Shown here: positions 24,803-35,192 of the stretch, in pieces
Numbering within the stretch: the stretch's first letter is position 1
Layout: each line of letters starts with the position of its first letter
Source: Portibacter marinus
GTDB taxonomy: Bacteria > Bacteroidota > Bacteroidia > Chitinophagales > Saprospiraceae
Reading direction: 5' to 3'
DNA: 64,000 nt
Assembly (NCBI RefSeq): GCF_021533195.1
Contig: NZ_JAJNKB010000004.1
Span: 62,001-126,000 of the forward strand
Position numbers and translations under genes: made by a program
Notes under the pieces: generated by a model
Databases searched by the model: none
What the model saw: the letters and a program-made list of their open reading frames with translations, nothing else
What the model was told of the DNA's origin: nothing

Positions 24803-26353
24803 ATGAAAAAAATCTTAGTACTTCTAATTAGCTTTTACTGTTTTCAGGGAATTTCACAATCGTCATTGAAGAGATCCATCAATATAGATTGGGCAGATAG
24901 CTCGACATCCATTTCTCCAATGCTTTACGGTCAGTTCATTGAATATCTAGGTCGGTGTATCAATGGCGGACTTTACGATAAAAATTCGCCACTATCTGAT
25001 GAAAATGGATTTAGAAAGGATGTATTATCTAAAGTAAAAGAACTCCATGTTCCATTATTGAGATTCCCAGGAGGGACAGTCACTAAGATATATCACTGGC
25101 AAGATGGAATTGGTCCTCAGTCTCAGCGCCCTAAGAAAAAGAATTTGATCTGGGGAGGTGTAGAGGACAATCAGTTTGGTACTGCCGAATTCATTTCTTA
25201 TTGTCGTGAAATCGGTGCAGAACCCTTTTTAGTGGTCAATATGGCGACAGGAAGCCCTGAAGAAGCTTCAAGGTGGGTAGAATACTGCAACGGAACGAGT
25301 GATTCTTATTATGCAAATCTTAGACGCTCACATGGATATGAACAACCTTTCAATGTGAAATATTGGGGCATCGGTAACGAAGAATACGCTGAGGCAGATG
25401 CTGGAAGACATCAAGATGTAGATGATTATATTAAAGACACCTGGCAATTTATAAAGTTAATGCGCCTGCAGGATTCAGACATAAAAATAACTTTGGTGGG
25501 TAGTACTGAAGATACGGAGTGGAATGAAAAAGTAATTAACGAATTACATCCTGTGTTTGACTTTCTGGCCATTCACTTTTACGCTGTCCCTGATGAACCG
25601 AACCTCTCTTCCTTGCTGGAAAGCATCGATAGTTATCGTATAAAGTTAGATCAAATTCGTCCCTTAATCGCAAACGCACCTGAGAAAGTCGAGACTTTTC
25701 CCAGATGGTATAGGTTCCCTGCAAGAAAACAGCCATTGAAGTTAGCGATCGATGAATGGGGTATTTGGGATATGGACTCCCCAAAAGGAAAATGTACTTA
25801 CAATCTAGAATATCCATATGAATGGTATCACGCATTAGGAGTAGGAAAATTTCTACATATGTTTCAAAAAAATGCAGATATAATTGGATTAGCTACCTGG
25901 GCTCAATTGGTCAATATCTTAGCTCCTATCATGACCACAGAAAGCGGATCTTATAAACAAACTGTATTTTATCCTTTAGAAGCATATAGAAATTATTCTT
26001 TAGAAAATCACTTACCCTTAGAACTTAGCGACACTACGGAAATAAGCTCATATGATGCGATGGCCACGATGTCAAGTGACAAGAGAAAGTTATCATTATC
26101 AATAATCAATTTTAAGGCAGATCATTCATTGGATATTGAATTGATTATTAATGGTATGGCAAATAATCAAAAGTTAAAATTTGTAGATCACATCTCGTAT
26201 TCTGCCCCCTCCTTTTATGCTGTTAATGATGGTACCAAAGAAGTAGTTGATAAGAAAATATTGAATATAGATAGCATTGTAGAAGGTAAAATTGATGTTG
26301 AAATTAAACCAGCAACGATTAATTTTTTACGATTTGAATTGAGTGATGATTAA
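24803..26353 (+). CDS. GH51 alpha-L-arabinofuranosidase, secreted
   Basis: 516 residues. Signal peptide MKKILVLLISFYCFQGISQ, then the GH51 catalytic barrel: ISPMLYGQFIEYLGRCINGG, VPLLRFPGGTVTKIYHWQDGIGP, GIGNEEYAE with the acid/base Glu193, AIDEWGIWD with the nucleophile Glu318, and the C-terminal beta-sandwich. The enzyme releases terminal L-arabinofuranose from arabinan or arabinoxylan; the signal peptide puts it in the periplasm or outside. No SusC/SusD pair is present, so it is not inside a classical polysaccharide utilisation locus. The 24-bp palindrome upstream is a plausible sugar-responsive operator. Confidence 0.92.
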   Translation: MKKILVLLISFYCFQGISQSSLKRSINIDWADSSTSISPMLYGQFIEYLGRCINGGLYDKNSPLSDENGFRKDVLSKVKELHVPLLRFPGGTVTKIYHWQDGIGPQSQRPKKKNLIWGGVEDNQFGTAEFISYCREIGAEPFLVVNMATGSPEEASRWVEYCNGTSDSYYANLRRSHGYEQPFNVKYWGIGNEEYAEADAGRHQDVDDYIKDTWQFIKLMRLQDSDIKITLVGSTEDTEWNEKVINELHPVFDFLAIHFYAVPDEPNLSSLLESIDSYRIKLDQIRPLIANAPEKVETFPRWYRFPARKQPLKLAIDEWGIWDMDSPKGKCTYNLEYPYEWYHALGVGKFLHMFQKNADIIGLATWAQLVNILAPIMTTESGSYKQTVFYPLEAYRNYSLENHLPLELSDTTEISSYDAMATMSSDKRKLSLSIINFKADHSLDIELIINGMANNQKLKFVDHISYSAPSFYAVNDGTKEVVDKKILNIDSIVEGKIDVEIKPATINFLRFELSDD

Positions 26354-26418
26354 TTCAAAAGCTCACAGTGTATAATAACATAAAAGTTGTTTTTCTCAGT
26401 GCGTTTAGATGCGAATTC

Positions 26419-29400
26419 TTATTTAACCACTAGAATTTGGGTACTGTGGTTCTGCTCACCATAGTTTAACACCACACTGTATATGCCCGAACTCAGGGAA
26501 GTTAAATGAAATGGTTCGACATAGTGATTATTTCCTATAAGCGTCCTCTTACTCATGAGACCTCCAAAAACATCGAAAACAAAAATGTTTAAAGCTGCCT
26601 GATCATTTGATACATTTATATCCACAATAAAATTCCCATCATTTGGATTGGGTGTAATGTGCCAGTCCAATAAAAAATCTGATTGATAATCTGAAGGATC
26701 AACTTGATCAAAGTCAAGCCAGGAACTATCGGAATAAATTTCTATTTCCCTGGTAAAGTTTAGCCTGCAGCCATTGATCCAGGCAGTCATTATGACGTTA
26801 TAACTTCCCGTATCACTGAAAACAATGCCTTTAGCATTAGGATTAATATCATAAATCACCGCGCTGAAAGTGTCTATTTGAAAGCTTATATCACTGGTTT
26901 CATCGCTGGATATATTGACTAATACGTTTTCCACATTTATTACTCCTTGGCTGGCTAATAGAAAGTTTATGCCCAGGCCAGTGGTATCTATAGGTTTTAC
27001 TTCAAAGTTTTTCGAGGAAACACATTCATCGCCATTTTCTACAATGATCTCATAGTTTCCAAAGTCCTCAATATTGAGCTGATGACCTGTCCTATACAGC
27101 TCTTGATTCCAATAAAGTCTATAGGAAAAATTGGAGTCCAACGTATATTGTATAGATGTCAATTCACACCATGTTGTATCTTCAAATGGTATTAACAAGC
27201 TGTCAAGTTCCGCAGCTTCTATTTCGATAGCAAGATCTAAAAGACATTGATTGGCATCCTTTATGTTCACATGGTGTGCCCCGCTCCCCAGTTGTGAAGC
27301 GATGTTCCCTTGCTGGCCATTAGACCAACTAATCGAGAAAGGCGGGAGACCTTGGACAATTTCCACCTTTGCGGAAGCATCTTGAGCGGAAAAACAACTT
27401 AAATTATCCACAACTAATACATTTGCCTCCAACAAACCTATATTAAAAATCTCCACCTCGTTTTGAGCATTAACACAATCGTTATTTGCTGCCTTGACCT
27501 CTATAGCATAAACCCCGGTATCTAAACCTTTAAACACAGGATTCTCTTGCCAACTATCTCCACCATTAATACTATACAAATAGTTTTGCATTGAATCTTC
27601 TAATATAATTTCGATGACTCCGAGTTGACCAATGCAGCTATTGACCTGATCTATATTGATCTCTTTCACCCCCGGAATACCAGCACTTTCCAGAACGACA
27701 AACGCATCAAGTTTTTTTGAACATTGTAGTTTATGGTCTGAAATCACTATTTGATAGGAGCCATTCTCTAAATTAGTAAATTGGGGGTTGTCTTGCCATT
27801 CCACTCCCCCATCGATACTGTATAAGTATTCAGACGCACCATCACCGGAAATAATTTCAATATAACCATCGTCAGCTACACAATTGGATGGATTAATTTT
27901 ATTAACCTGAATGGGTCCCTCTGGTAGTTGTATACTTTCTACAAAAATTTGGGAAGATGAAGCACAACTGCTTCCATTAAAGATGGTCAATTCGTAGGTC
28001 CCTGCAGCAGACACTTCTATGGTACTACTTGTGGCACCATTACTCCATAGGTATTCATAACCTGCGGGACCAGAAAGTTCTATTTGTTCTCCAGGGCATA
28101 AATGTTTTAAACCTAAAATTTCAAACTCAATGGTTGCGGTCACCTCGACATTTAACTGGATTACACTATCACAACCAGACGTTTGAGGTTTATAATAATC
28201 ATAGCTTCCAGGCTGACTGATCCATTCGCCAAAGAAAAGATATTCTTCACCATCGCACAGTGAAACATCATACGATCGGATTCCTCCGCAGTTTTCAAAA
28301 ACCAATCGCAATTGAACTAAAACTAAACATCCATCAACAGTAGTGATGAAAAATTCATATTCACCTGCTTCGTCAAATTCATGTTCATTCAAATAAAATA
28401 CAGCACCGTCAGGTATATACTCTTCTATCTGAATGGTATCATCCGCTGTAAAAAGGATTGAAAAATAATTGGTGTTGCAAGATGCATCTATCCACTCATA
28501 TTCTCCTGAGGTTGATACCTGCTGTTCACCAATTTGAAAACTATTCCCTTCACAAAAAAGCATGGTGGTTTTATGATTTTCATTGCTTCCTTGAAGTACG
28601 ATCAGATTTTCTATTGACTCACAAAAGTCTGTTTCTACATTAACTTCATAAATTCCGGGCCGATCATAGGTTTGACCCATGTACTCAACACCTTGACCCA
28701 GGCAAATCTGTTTAATAACATCATATTTTACTTCAGCCAGTTCTGCAACAATTAATTCAAAGCCTTGTAAGCAATTACCATCATTGTAGGTCCCGCTGTA
28801 ACGTCCCGCACCATACCAGTGGCCATCTAGAAACTCTATCTCATTTCCTTCACATACCACGGCATCAAAAGTATCAACAGCCATAGGATAAGTATCAATA
28901 TTCCACACTACAGACGAATCACAACCAAAAGCGTTTTCTTTGGAAATCATCAATGTAGTGGGGCTATTGTAAGTGATGCCATCAACATCAATTACACTTC
29001 CAATACAGATTAATGTATCTATTTCGGTATTTGACGAAGGATGCACGAAGAGGTGAACAGTTATCGTAGAGTCACAACCATTGCTGCTTGTTAGAACGCT
29101 GGAATAAATTCCTTGTATAGATAAATCCAGTCCATAAAAATTGATGGATTCGCCTTCGCAAATAAACTGATCATATTCCAATGTACTTGGTTGTTCCACC
29201 TTTAGGTGCAGTGTAATTTCTGATTGACATCCATCAGTAATGATACTATCTTTATATATTCCGGCAGTATATCGATTCTTCCCTCCGAAAAAATAGGAAG
29301 TTCCTCTACAGGTTGTAGCACTAATCATTTCATCCCGACCTTCAGTTATTCTAAGATCAAGATATATCATTGAATCACAGCCATTTTCATTTTGAAGTTC

Positions 29401-31944
29401 AATGGTATAATTACCAGGCTCACTGAACTCTTGGCCAGCATAAGTAACTGACTCTTCTTCGCAAATGAAATCCGTGATGCTAATGGAAGAAGGCTCCTTT
29501 ACGCTAATGACAATTTCTACGATTGAATCGCAGCCATTCCGAGACAGATACTGGAATTGATGTGTACCTGCTTCATATAATTCCTTATTTTCTATAGTAA
29601 TAGAGCTTCCCTCACAAATTTCAAATTGGGTAGTGTTGTAATACTTTTCGTTTTCTTTAATCTCAATGGTTAATAAAGAGTCACAACCATTTGAGTTAAT
29701 GAGCAATCTTTCATAGAAGCCTGGTGCATCAAATATTTCATCGTTAATACTTACGCTGTCGCCCTCACAGATCGCTGAATTGATGCTATGATAGGTTTTT
29801 TGATTTTCTTTGATTTCAATACGGACAGTTGAATCACAACCATTCACTGAAAGAAATGGGTAAGTATAATGACCAGCAGGCAGCATGTCCCCTTCGAACT
29901 CATATAATTCACCTTCACAGATTTCAAAATAAATTGAATTTTCAAACACCGGATATTGATCAATAGTAATGCTTATGATTGAATCACAGTTAAGATGATT
30001 GGGTATGATTTGCTCATAATGACCAGGAGGGTAAGATTGGCCATTTATAGTTGTGGTGCCTCCCTCACAAATGATTTCACTATATTGACCGTAAGAAGCT
30101 TCTCCTTCGGTGATCGTTATCAGAACAGTTGAGTCGCACCTACCCGGTAGAGGAAGTAATTGAACATAATTTCCTGCACTATTGAAAATTTCTCCATTTA
30201 TAGTGATGGTTTGATCAGGACAAAGTTGAGCAAACTCCTCCCCGGGAACACTCTGAACCACACTTAAGAATATAGAGTCTGTTTTAGAACATCCTAATGT
30301 ATTTGTAATGGTTATATAATAAAATTGAGAAGTGGACGCCTCGATTGTAACAGTGCGATTATCACCATCTGGGACAGACCATTGATAGGAAGAATAACCA
30401 TTAGGCGCTGAAAGACGAACACTTTCACCTTTACATGCTTCAAAGACAGATTTGCTAAGATTCAGACTATTATTGCACGGTTCACCAGCACAGAATTGTG
30501 AAAAAGTGGGATTTTCAAAGGTACAATTAGAAAAGAAGTTGAATAAATTCATACCACACCATCTTTGATAGGATGGAGGAAAACAACCTGAAAATCTGTT
30601 TGACTGAAGACTGAGTGAGCTTAAATTGTCATTTTCAGCTAAAAAGGCAGGAAAGGGGCCTTCTAGCCTATTGCTTTTAAGCAAAAGGACATTTAGCATG
30701 GTCAGATTTGCAAATTGATCAGGAATATTACCATGTAGTTGATTATTACTAAGTCTCAGGTCTCTCAATGATGACATTTCTGACATTTCACTGGGTATAG
30801 TGCCTGTCAATTCATTATTCTCTAAATACAAATACCACAAATCTTGAAGTTGGCCCAAGCTTTTCGGTAGCGATCCGGATAATCGGTTGCCTGCTAATCT
30901 AACATCCCGAAGTTTGCTTAGTGAGCCTATATTATCCGGCAAGCTACCTGTCAGGCTAGTGCCATTGTAAATGTAGAGCATCCGAAGATTGAGCATTCCT
31001 GTAATATCTGGTATCTGACCCGTGAACGCTGTGTTCTCGAATCTTATATTAACTAAACTTTTTAGATTCGCAAAGTCCTGAGGAATTTCTCCTGCAAAAC
31101 CGGCATTTACCAGATCGATGTGCTCTAAATTGATTAAATTACCTATGCCCGCGGGCAAGGTAGCCGTTAGGTTATTCGATCTCAGCGTCAATCTCTTCAA
31201 ATTAGTCAAATTCTTAATGCTCACCGGCAATTGGCCAGTCAGCTTATTATTAGACAGACTTAATCTTTCCAGTTGGAGGTTTTGACCAATAGTTTCCGGT
31301 AATTCTCCACTGAGATTATTGTAACTAGCCAAAAAATGTTTCAGATTGCTTAGATTAGAAATGCTACTTGGTATACTTCCTTCAATATTGTTGTAAGAGA
31401 TAGAGAGCTCCTCCAGGATAGTTGGAGTATTTACAAATTCAGGCAACTGACCAGTAAGTTCACAGTGACTACATCTAAATGTTTTTAATTTTTGTGCATT
31501 AGTAATGGAGGGAGGTATGGGACCATTAATTGGGTTGTCATTTAATACGATGATGTCCAGTGAGGGTGCTTCAAACAAACCATCCGGAAGTCCTCCAGTG
31601 ATTTGATTATCCCATGCATGAAATCTTTCTAAGTATTGCATTTGCCCCAATTCATCAGGTAGAATACCCACTAAATTATTGTTTGACAAGCTTAAGCTCC
31701 ATACCTCATTACCACTGCATCCTACCCCATACCAATTACATACATCACAATCTGAGCCCCACCCTCCATTATTGGTCCAATTAGAACCATCGGTGGCATT
31801 AAAAAGTGCCATTAAAGCATCATAGTCGGGATGAGAAGGAGCATCACATTGAAACTGAAACGAAGGGTTATCGGATTGTAATAACATCACTGAACCCAGA
31901 GTGGTTAAGAAAGTTAATCGTAGTAGTAAATAAAGCCTCATCAT
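26419..31944 (-). CDS. Giant LRR and Cys-repeat surface protein with T9SS signal
   Basis: 1841 residues. After signal MMRLYLLLRLTFLTTLGSVML comes a plant-like leucine-rich repeat region (about 30-480; WTNNGGWGSDCDVCNWYGV cap, repeats such as LSGSLPKSLGQLQDLWYLYL). About a dozen repeats of 45-50 residues follow, each starting ICEG and ending NGCDS (about 570-1260). Next are an Ig-like/SprB-like region with YSIDGGVEWQDNPQF and YSINGGDSWQENPVF, and a C-terminal T9SS type A sorting domain (DWHITPNPNDGNF ... SSGIYSVVL). T9SS cargo is moved through the outer membrane and attached or released. Adhesion or glycan/protein binding is the likely role, not an enzyme. Confidence 0.88.
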   Translation of the reverse strand: MMRLYLLLRLTFLTTLGSVMLLQSDNPSFQFQCDAPSHPDYDALMALFNATDGSNWTNNGGWGSDCDVCNWYGVGCSGNEVWSLSLSNNNLVGILPDELGQMQYLERFHAWDNQITGGLPDGLFEAPSLDIIVLNDNPINGPIPPSITNAQKLKTFRCSHCELTGQLPEFVNTPTILEELSISYNNIEGSIPSSISNLSNLKHFLASYNNLSGELPETIGQNLQLERLSLSNNKLTGQLPVSIKNLTNLKRLTLRSNNLTATLPAGIGNLINLEHIDLVNAGFAGEIPQDFANLKSLVNIRFENTAFTGQIPDITGMLNLRMLYIYNGTSLTGSLPDNIGSLSKLRDVRLAGNRLSGSLPKSLGQLQDLWYLYLENNELTGTIPSEMSEMSSLRDLRLSNNQLHGNIPDQFANLTMLNVLLLKSNRLEGPFPAFLAENDNLSSLSLQSNRFSGCFPPSYQRWCGMNLFNFFSNCTFENPTFSQFCAGEPCNNSLNLSKSVFEACKGESVRLSAPNGYSSYQWSVPDGDNRTVTIEASTSQFYYITITNTLGCSKTDSIFLSVVQSVPGEEFAQLCPDQTITINGEIFNSAGNYVQLLPLPGRCDSTVLITITEGEASYGQYSEIICEGGTTTINGQSYPPGHYEQIIPNHLNCDSIISITIDQYPVFENSIYFEICEGELYEFEGDMLPAGHYTYPFLSVNGCDSTVRIEIKENQKTYHSINSAICEGDSVSINDEIFDAPGFYERLLINSNGCDSLLTIEIKENEKYYNTTQFEICEGSSITIENKELYEAGTHQFQYLSRNGCDSIVEIVISVKEPSSISITDFICEEESVTYAGQEFSEPGNYTIELQNENGCDSMIYLDLRITEGRDEMISATTCRGTSYFFGGKNRYTAGIYKDSIITDGCQSEITLHLKVEQPSTLEYDQFICEGESINFYGLDLSIQGIYSSVLTSSNGCDSTITVHLFVHPSSNTEIDTLICIGSVIDVDGITYNSPTTLMISKENAFGCDSSVVWNIDTYPMAVDTFDAVVCEGNEIEFLDGHWYGAGRYSGTYNDGNCLQGFELIVAELAEVKYDVIKQICLGQGVEYMGQTYDRPGIYEVNVETDFCESIENLIVLQGSNENHKTTMLFCEGNSFQIGEQQVSTSGEYEWIDASCNTNYFSILFTADDTIQIEEYIPDGAVFYLNEHEFDEAGEYEFFITTVDGCLVLVQLRLVFENCGGIRSYDVSLCDGEEYLFFGEWISQPGSYDYYKPQTSGCDSVIQLNVEVTATIEFEILGLKHLCPGEQIELSGPAGYEYLWSNGATSSTIEVSAAGTYELTIFNGSSCASSSQIFVESIQLPEGPIQVNKINPSNCVADDGYIEIISGDGASEYLYSIDGGVEWQDNPQFTNLENGSYQIVISDHKLQCSKKLDAFVVLESAGIPGVKEINIDQVNSCIGQLGVIEIILEDSMQNYLYSINGGDSWQENPVFKGLDTGVYAIEVKAANNDCVNAQNEVEIFNIGLLEANVLVVDNLSCFSAQDASAKVEIVQGLPPFSISWSNGQQGNIASQLGSGAHHVNIKDANQCLLDLAIEIEAAELDSLLIPFEDTTWCELTSIQYTLDSNFSYRLYWNQELYRTGHQLNIEDFGNYEIIVENGDECVSSKNFEVKPIDTTGLGINFLLASQGVINVENVLVNISSDETSDISFQIDTFSAVIYDINPNAKGIVFSDTGSYNVIMTAWINGCRLNFTREIEIYSDSSWLDFDQVDPSDYQSDFLLDWHITPNPNDGNFIVDINVSNDQAALNIFVFDVFGGLMSKRTLIGNNHYVEPFHLTSLSSGIYSVVLNYGEQNHSTQILVVK

Positions 31945-32098
31945 GTTAAGTTATAATCAGGCCTCAAGCTCATTATTCTTCTAAAGCTATCAAGATATGT
32001 AATTTTCAAAAAAGAGTAAAGTGACCGACACTATAAATGTAAAGTATCTGGCATAAATAAGGGTATGATCTATTCCTGCCTTATCACTGCGATCAAGT

Positions 32099-34171
32099 AT
32101 GATGCAAACTTATAGTTTCTTCAAGAGGTATTTAATTCTTTCAATGTTTCTATATTTAGTGATGGGATTTGATCAAAAGAAGAAAAATCAACTGGATGAC
32201 CGACATCAAGGAGAAAACCAGCACGATCACGGTGTTCATGCAGGGCTTTTTGGAAATCTCACAGAAATGATCTTCGCCATACTTTCTGGATTTTTACTAG
32301 GAATCGGTTTTTTACTCCAGTATTTAAAGGTCATTTCTCCTTCTATGGCGATATACTTTTATATTGGTGCCTATTTTTTCGGTGGTTTTTTCACGCTAAA
32401 AGAGGCATATGAAGCCATCAGACAAGGCAAGTTTGAAATCGATTTTTTAATGTTGTTTGCTGCAGCTGGTGCAGGTTTTCTTGGTGAATGGGCTGAGGGT
32501 GCTCTTCTCTTATTTCTTTTCAGTCTAGGTCATGCTTTAGAACACTATGCCATGAATAGGGCCAGAAAATCGATTGCCGAATTGTCCGACCTGGCACCAC
32601 CCACTGCTATAAGATTAAGTGGCACGGAACAGCAAGAAATAGGTATTGAAGCCTTAAATATTGGTGACATCATTCTCATCAAACCCAATTCAAAGATTGC
32701 TGCAGATGGATTGGTTGTAAAAGGAAGTTCTGCTGTCAATCAGGCCGCCATTACTGGCGAAAGCCTGCCTGTAAGTAAGATGGCAAATCCATCCATAAAA
32801 TTAGATTTCGAAAAACTTAAAAATGAACACCGCGTGTTTGCGGGCACTATAAATGGTGCACACTCAATGGAGGTAAAGGTCTTGCGCAAAGCAAAAGACA
32901 GTACACTTTCGCGCATCATCAAACTGGTAAATGAGGCAGAATCACAAAAATCTCCTACACAGCATTTCACAGATAAATTTGAGAAATATTTTGTCCCCTT
33001 TGTTTTGGTACTGGTCATCCTTCTGATGTTTGCATTTTTGGTGGTGGATGAATCGTTCAAGGAAAGTTTCTATCGAGCCATGGCCGTCCTGGTTTCGGCA
33101 TCTCCGTGTGCATTGGCCATCTCCACACCTTCAGCCGTTTTGGCTGGAGTAGCACGTGCAGCTCGAGCGGGAATTTTGGTTAAGGGCGGCGGACCACTCG
33201 AAAACATGGGACAAGTAAATGTCATAGCTTTCGACAAAACAGGCACACTTACGGAGGGTAAGCCCAGATTGACCGATGCCATACCCCATGAAGGCATAGA
33301 ACCGAGACTTCTTTACAGAACTGCAGCGGCTGTAGAAGCGTTAAGTGACCATCCACTTGCCAAGGCTATTTATGATGGAACCATCGAGCGACTCGGCACT
33401 GACAAAATCTCTGAAGCCAATGAAATGGAAGCCTTGACTGCTCGGGGAGTAAGGGCTAAAATCAACGGAGAGGAAGTTTTTATCGGCAATCGACTTTTAA
33501 TGAGGGAAGTAACCGGTAAACATATTCCTGAGGACTTGGACCTTCAAATGACACAACTGGAGAAAAATGGAAAAACGGCGATGATGGTACTGAGAAATGA
33601 TCAATATCTTGGTATTGTCGCGGTTCTTGATGTAGAAAGAGAAGAAGCGAAAGAAACACTTAGAAAGCTACGACAAATGGGAATTGAGAAGATGGTCATG
33701 TTGACAGGCGATCATCAGAGTGTTGCCAACAGTATCGCAGAAAGGCTTCACATTAATGATCCAAGAGGCAACTTGCTTCCGGAAGATAAGGTAAAGGCCA
33801 TTAAATCGTTAGCAAAAGGTAACCATACGGTTGCTATGATCGGTGATGGGGTGAATGATGCCCCTGCATTGGCAACTGCCGATGTTTCTATCGCAATGGG
33901 AGCGGCCGGTTCACCTGTAGCTCTTGAAACGTCAGATATTGCATTGATGGCAGACCGTCTAGACAAGCTGCCATTTGCCATCAAACTCAGCCGAAAAACC
34001 GCTAGAATTATCAAACAAAATCTGTGGATCAGTCTGGGAATGGTAGCGATATTGATCCCTCTTACCATATCGGGACTGGCGACTATCGGCCCTGCAGTTG
34101 TAGCTCATGAAGGTTCCACGCTGGTTGTGGTGTTAAATGCATTAAGACTACTTAGTGTCAAAGAAGATTAG
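32099..34171 (+). CDS. P1B-4 type metal-exporting ATPase (SPC motif)
   Basis: 690 residues. A short His-bearing N-terminus (HQGENQHDHGVH, about 36-47) replaces a classical heavy-metal-binding domain. The P-type machinery is complete: actuator loop AAITGESLPVSK, membrane metal site Ser335-Pro336-Cys337 (SASPCALAIS), phosphorylated Asp379 in DKTGTLTEG, nucleotide domain with SDHPLAKA, and hinge MIGDGVNDAPAL. The last helices hold HEGST (670-674). SPC plus HEG(G/S)T defines the P1B-4 class (CoaT, CtpD, PfeT), which exports Co2+, Fe2+ or Zn2+, rather than the CPC copper pumps. The stop overlaps the convergent esterase stop by 4 bp. Confidence 0.92.
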   Translation: MMQTYSFFKRYLILSMFLYLVMGFDQKKKNQLDDRHQGENQHDHGVHAGLFGNLTEMIFAILSGFLLGIGFLLQYLKVISPSMAIYFYIGAYFFGGFFTLKEAYEAIRQGKFEIDFLMLFAAAGAGFLGEWAEGALLLFLFSLGHALEHYAMNRARKSIAELSDLAPPTAIRLSGTEQQEIGIEALNIGDIILIKPNSKIAADGLVVKGSSAVNQAAITGESLPVSKMANPSIKLDFEKLKNEHRVFAGTINGAHSMEVKVLRKAKDSTLSRIIKLVNEAESQKSPTQHFTDKFEKYFVPFVLVLVILLMFAFLVVDESFKESFYRAMAVLVSASPCALAISTPSAVLAGVARAARAGILVKGGGPLENMGQVNVIAFDKTGTLTEGKPRLTDAIPHEGIEPRLLYRTAAAVEALSDHPLAKAIYDGTIERLGTDKISEANEMEALTARGVRAKINGEEVFIGNRLLMREVTGKHIPEDLDLQMTQLEKNGKTAMMVLRNDQYLGIVAVLDVEREEAKETLRKLRQMGIEKMVMLTGDHQSVANSIAERLHINDPRGNLLPEDKVKAIKSLAKGNHTVAMIGDGVNDAPALATADVSIAMGAAGSPVALETSDIALMADRLDKLPFAIKLSRKTARIIKQNLWISLGMVAILIPLTISGLATIGPAVVAHEGSTLVVVLNALRLLSVKED

Positions 34172-35133
34172 TTATTTAATTCCCATTTATTAAACCATGT
34201 CCATAAGACATCTGCTGCGACGACCTTATGTCGATTGTTGTTTTCGTTAGGATAATTGTGTCCCATGTCCTTAACTAGAAAAAGGACCAACTCGTTATCA
34301 TCTCCGAATTCAGAATTGGCAAAAGTTATGGTGTTTCCTATTGGTGGATCAGGAGTCTCTTCATAACTATCTCTGAGGCATAAACCCTCCAGTGAATTTT
34401 TAATACTCTGCCAGATGATCGATTGATTCTCTAGTTCCTTTGCTTGTATAGGCAGTGCTGTAGCACCATTGACCAGCAGTGGCAATAAATTTTCATCTGC
34501 TGTACCTGTAATATTAAATAAAGGCATTTTGTAGCTTCCTTCAATGGTAAATGGTTGTCGATGTCCGACTCCACCTCCAGTAGAAGCTGCAGCAAATACG
34601 TGTGACATTCTTGGAATCACCTCTGACTTCACAAACCCACCCCCATTTGAAAAGCCGCTGATATAAACTCTCTGGGAATTGATCTTAAATGAATTTTTAA
34701 CCAATTTGACCAGTTCTTCAATAAAAGGAATGTCATCTTTAATAACAGTACCTTCTACAACCTGCTCATCCAGCCCATCGCTAGACCACTTTGTGGATGT
34801 TCCATTTTTTCCGATGATCGGATATGCAAGAGCAGTAGGAAATACGGCAATAAATCCCTGCTCATCCGCCTTTTCTACCCATCTGGAAATATTATAGAAC
34901 TTTGTCCCCGTTCCCGTGCTGCCATGTAGCATTAAAACCAGAGCCACTTCCTCTTCATCAGAATATCTTTCAGGAACGTGAATTAAGAAATTTCTCACCT
35001 CTCCATCTATTTCGAGATTATACTCATTTTTCCCGTACTCCCAGTTGAGGGAATCTGAAACATTTTCCTGTTCCTTTTCACAAGAAATCATAGAAAAGAT
35101 AACCATTGACATGAAAAGAATAAAATACCTCAT
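34168..35133 (-). CDS. PHB-depolymerase-like alpha/beta hydrolase lipoprotein
   Basis: 321 residues from MRYFILFMSMVIFSMISC, a lipoprotein signal (ISC lipobox). Alpha/beta-hydrolase fold of the LpqC/poly(3-hydroxybutyrate) depolymerase or feruloyl-esterase type: oxyanion strand LMLHGSTGTGTKFYNIS, nucleophile elbow SGFSNGGGF, and a late MGHNYP with the catalytic His. It would cleave polymer or aryl esters at the cell surface. A start at 35184 is in frame but disrupts the signal. The 59-bp gap after the M20 gene and same strand suggest one operon. The 3' end overlaps the metal ATPase by 4 bp. Confidence 0.85.
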   Translation of the reverse strand: MRYFILFMSMVIFSMISCEKEQENVSDSLNWEYGKNEYNLEIDGEVRNFLIHVPERYSDEEEVALVLMLHGSTGTGTKFYNISRWVEKADEQGFIAVFPTALAYPIIGKNGTSTKWSSDGLDEQVVEGTVIKDDIPFIEELVKLVKNSFKINSQRVYISGFSNGGGFVKSEVIPRMSHVFAAASTGGGVGHRQPFTIEGSYKMPLFNITGTADENLLPLLVNGATALPIQAKELENQSIIWQSIKNSLEGLCLRDSYEETPDPPIGNTITFANSEFGDDNELVLFLVKDMGHNYPNENNNRHKVVAADVLWTWFNKWELNN

Positions 35134-35192
35134 TTTTTTTGATGTCAATATGCCAAAATACCTCTTAATTTTACTCACCCGCACAGGTGATT

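Noticed and set aside
32099-34171. Copper-exporting (CopA) ATPase
   Set aside because: The membrane motif is SPC, not CPC, and HEGST in the late helices marks the P1B-4 class.
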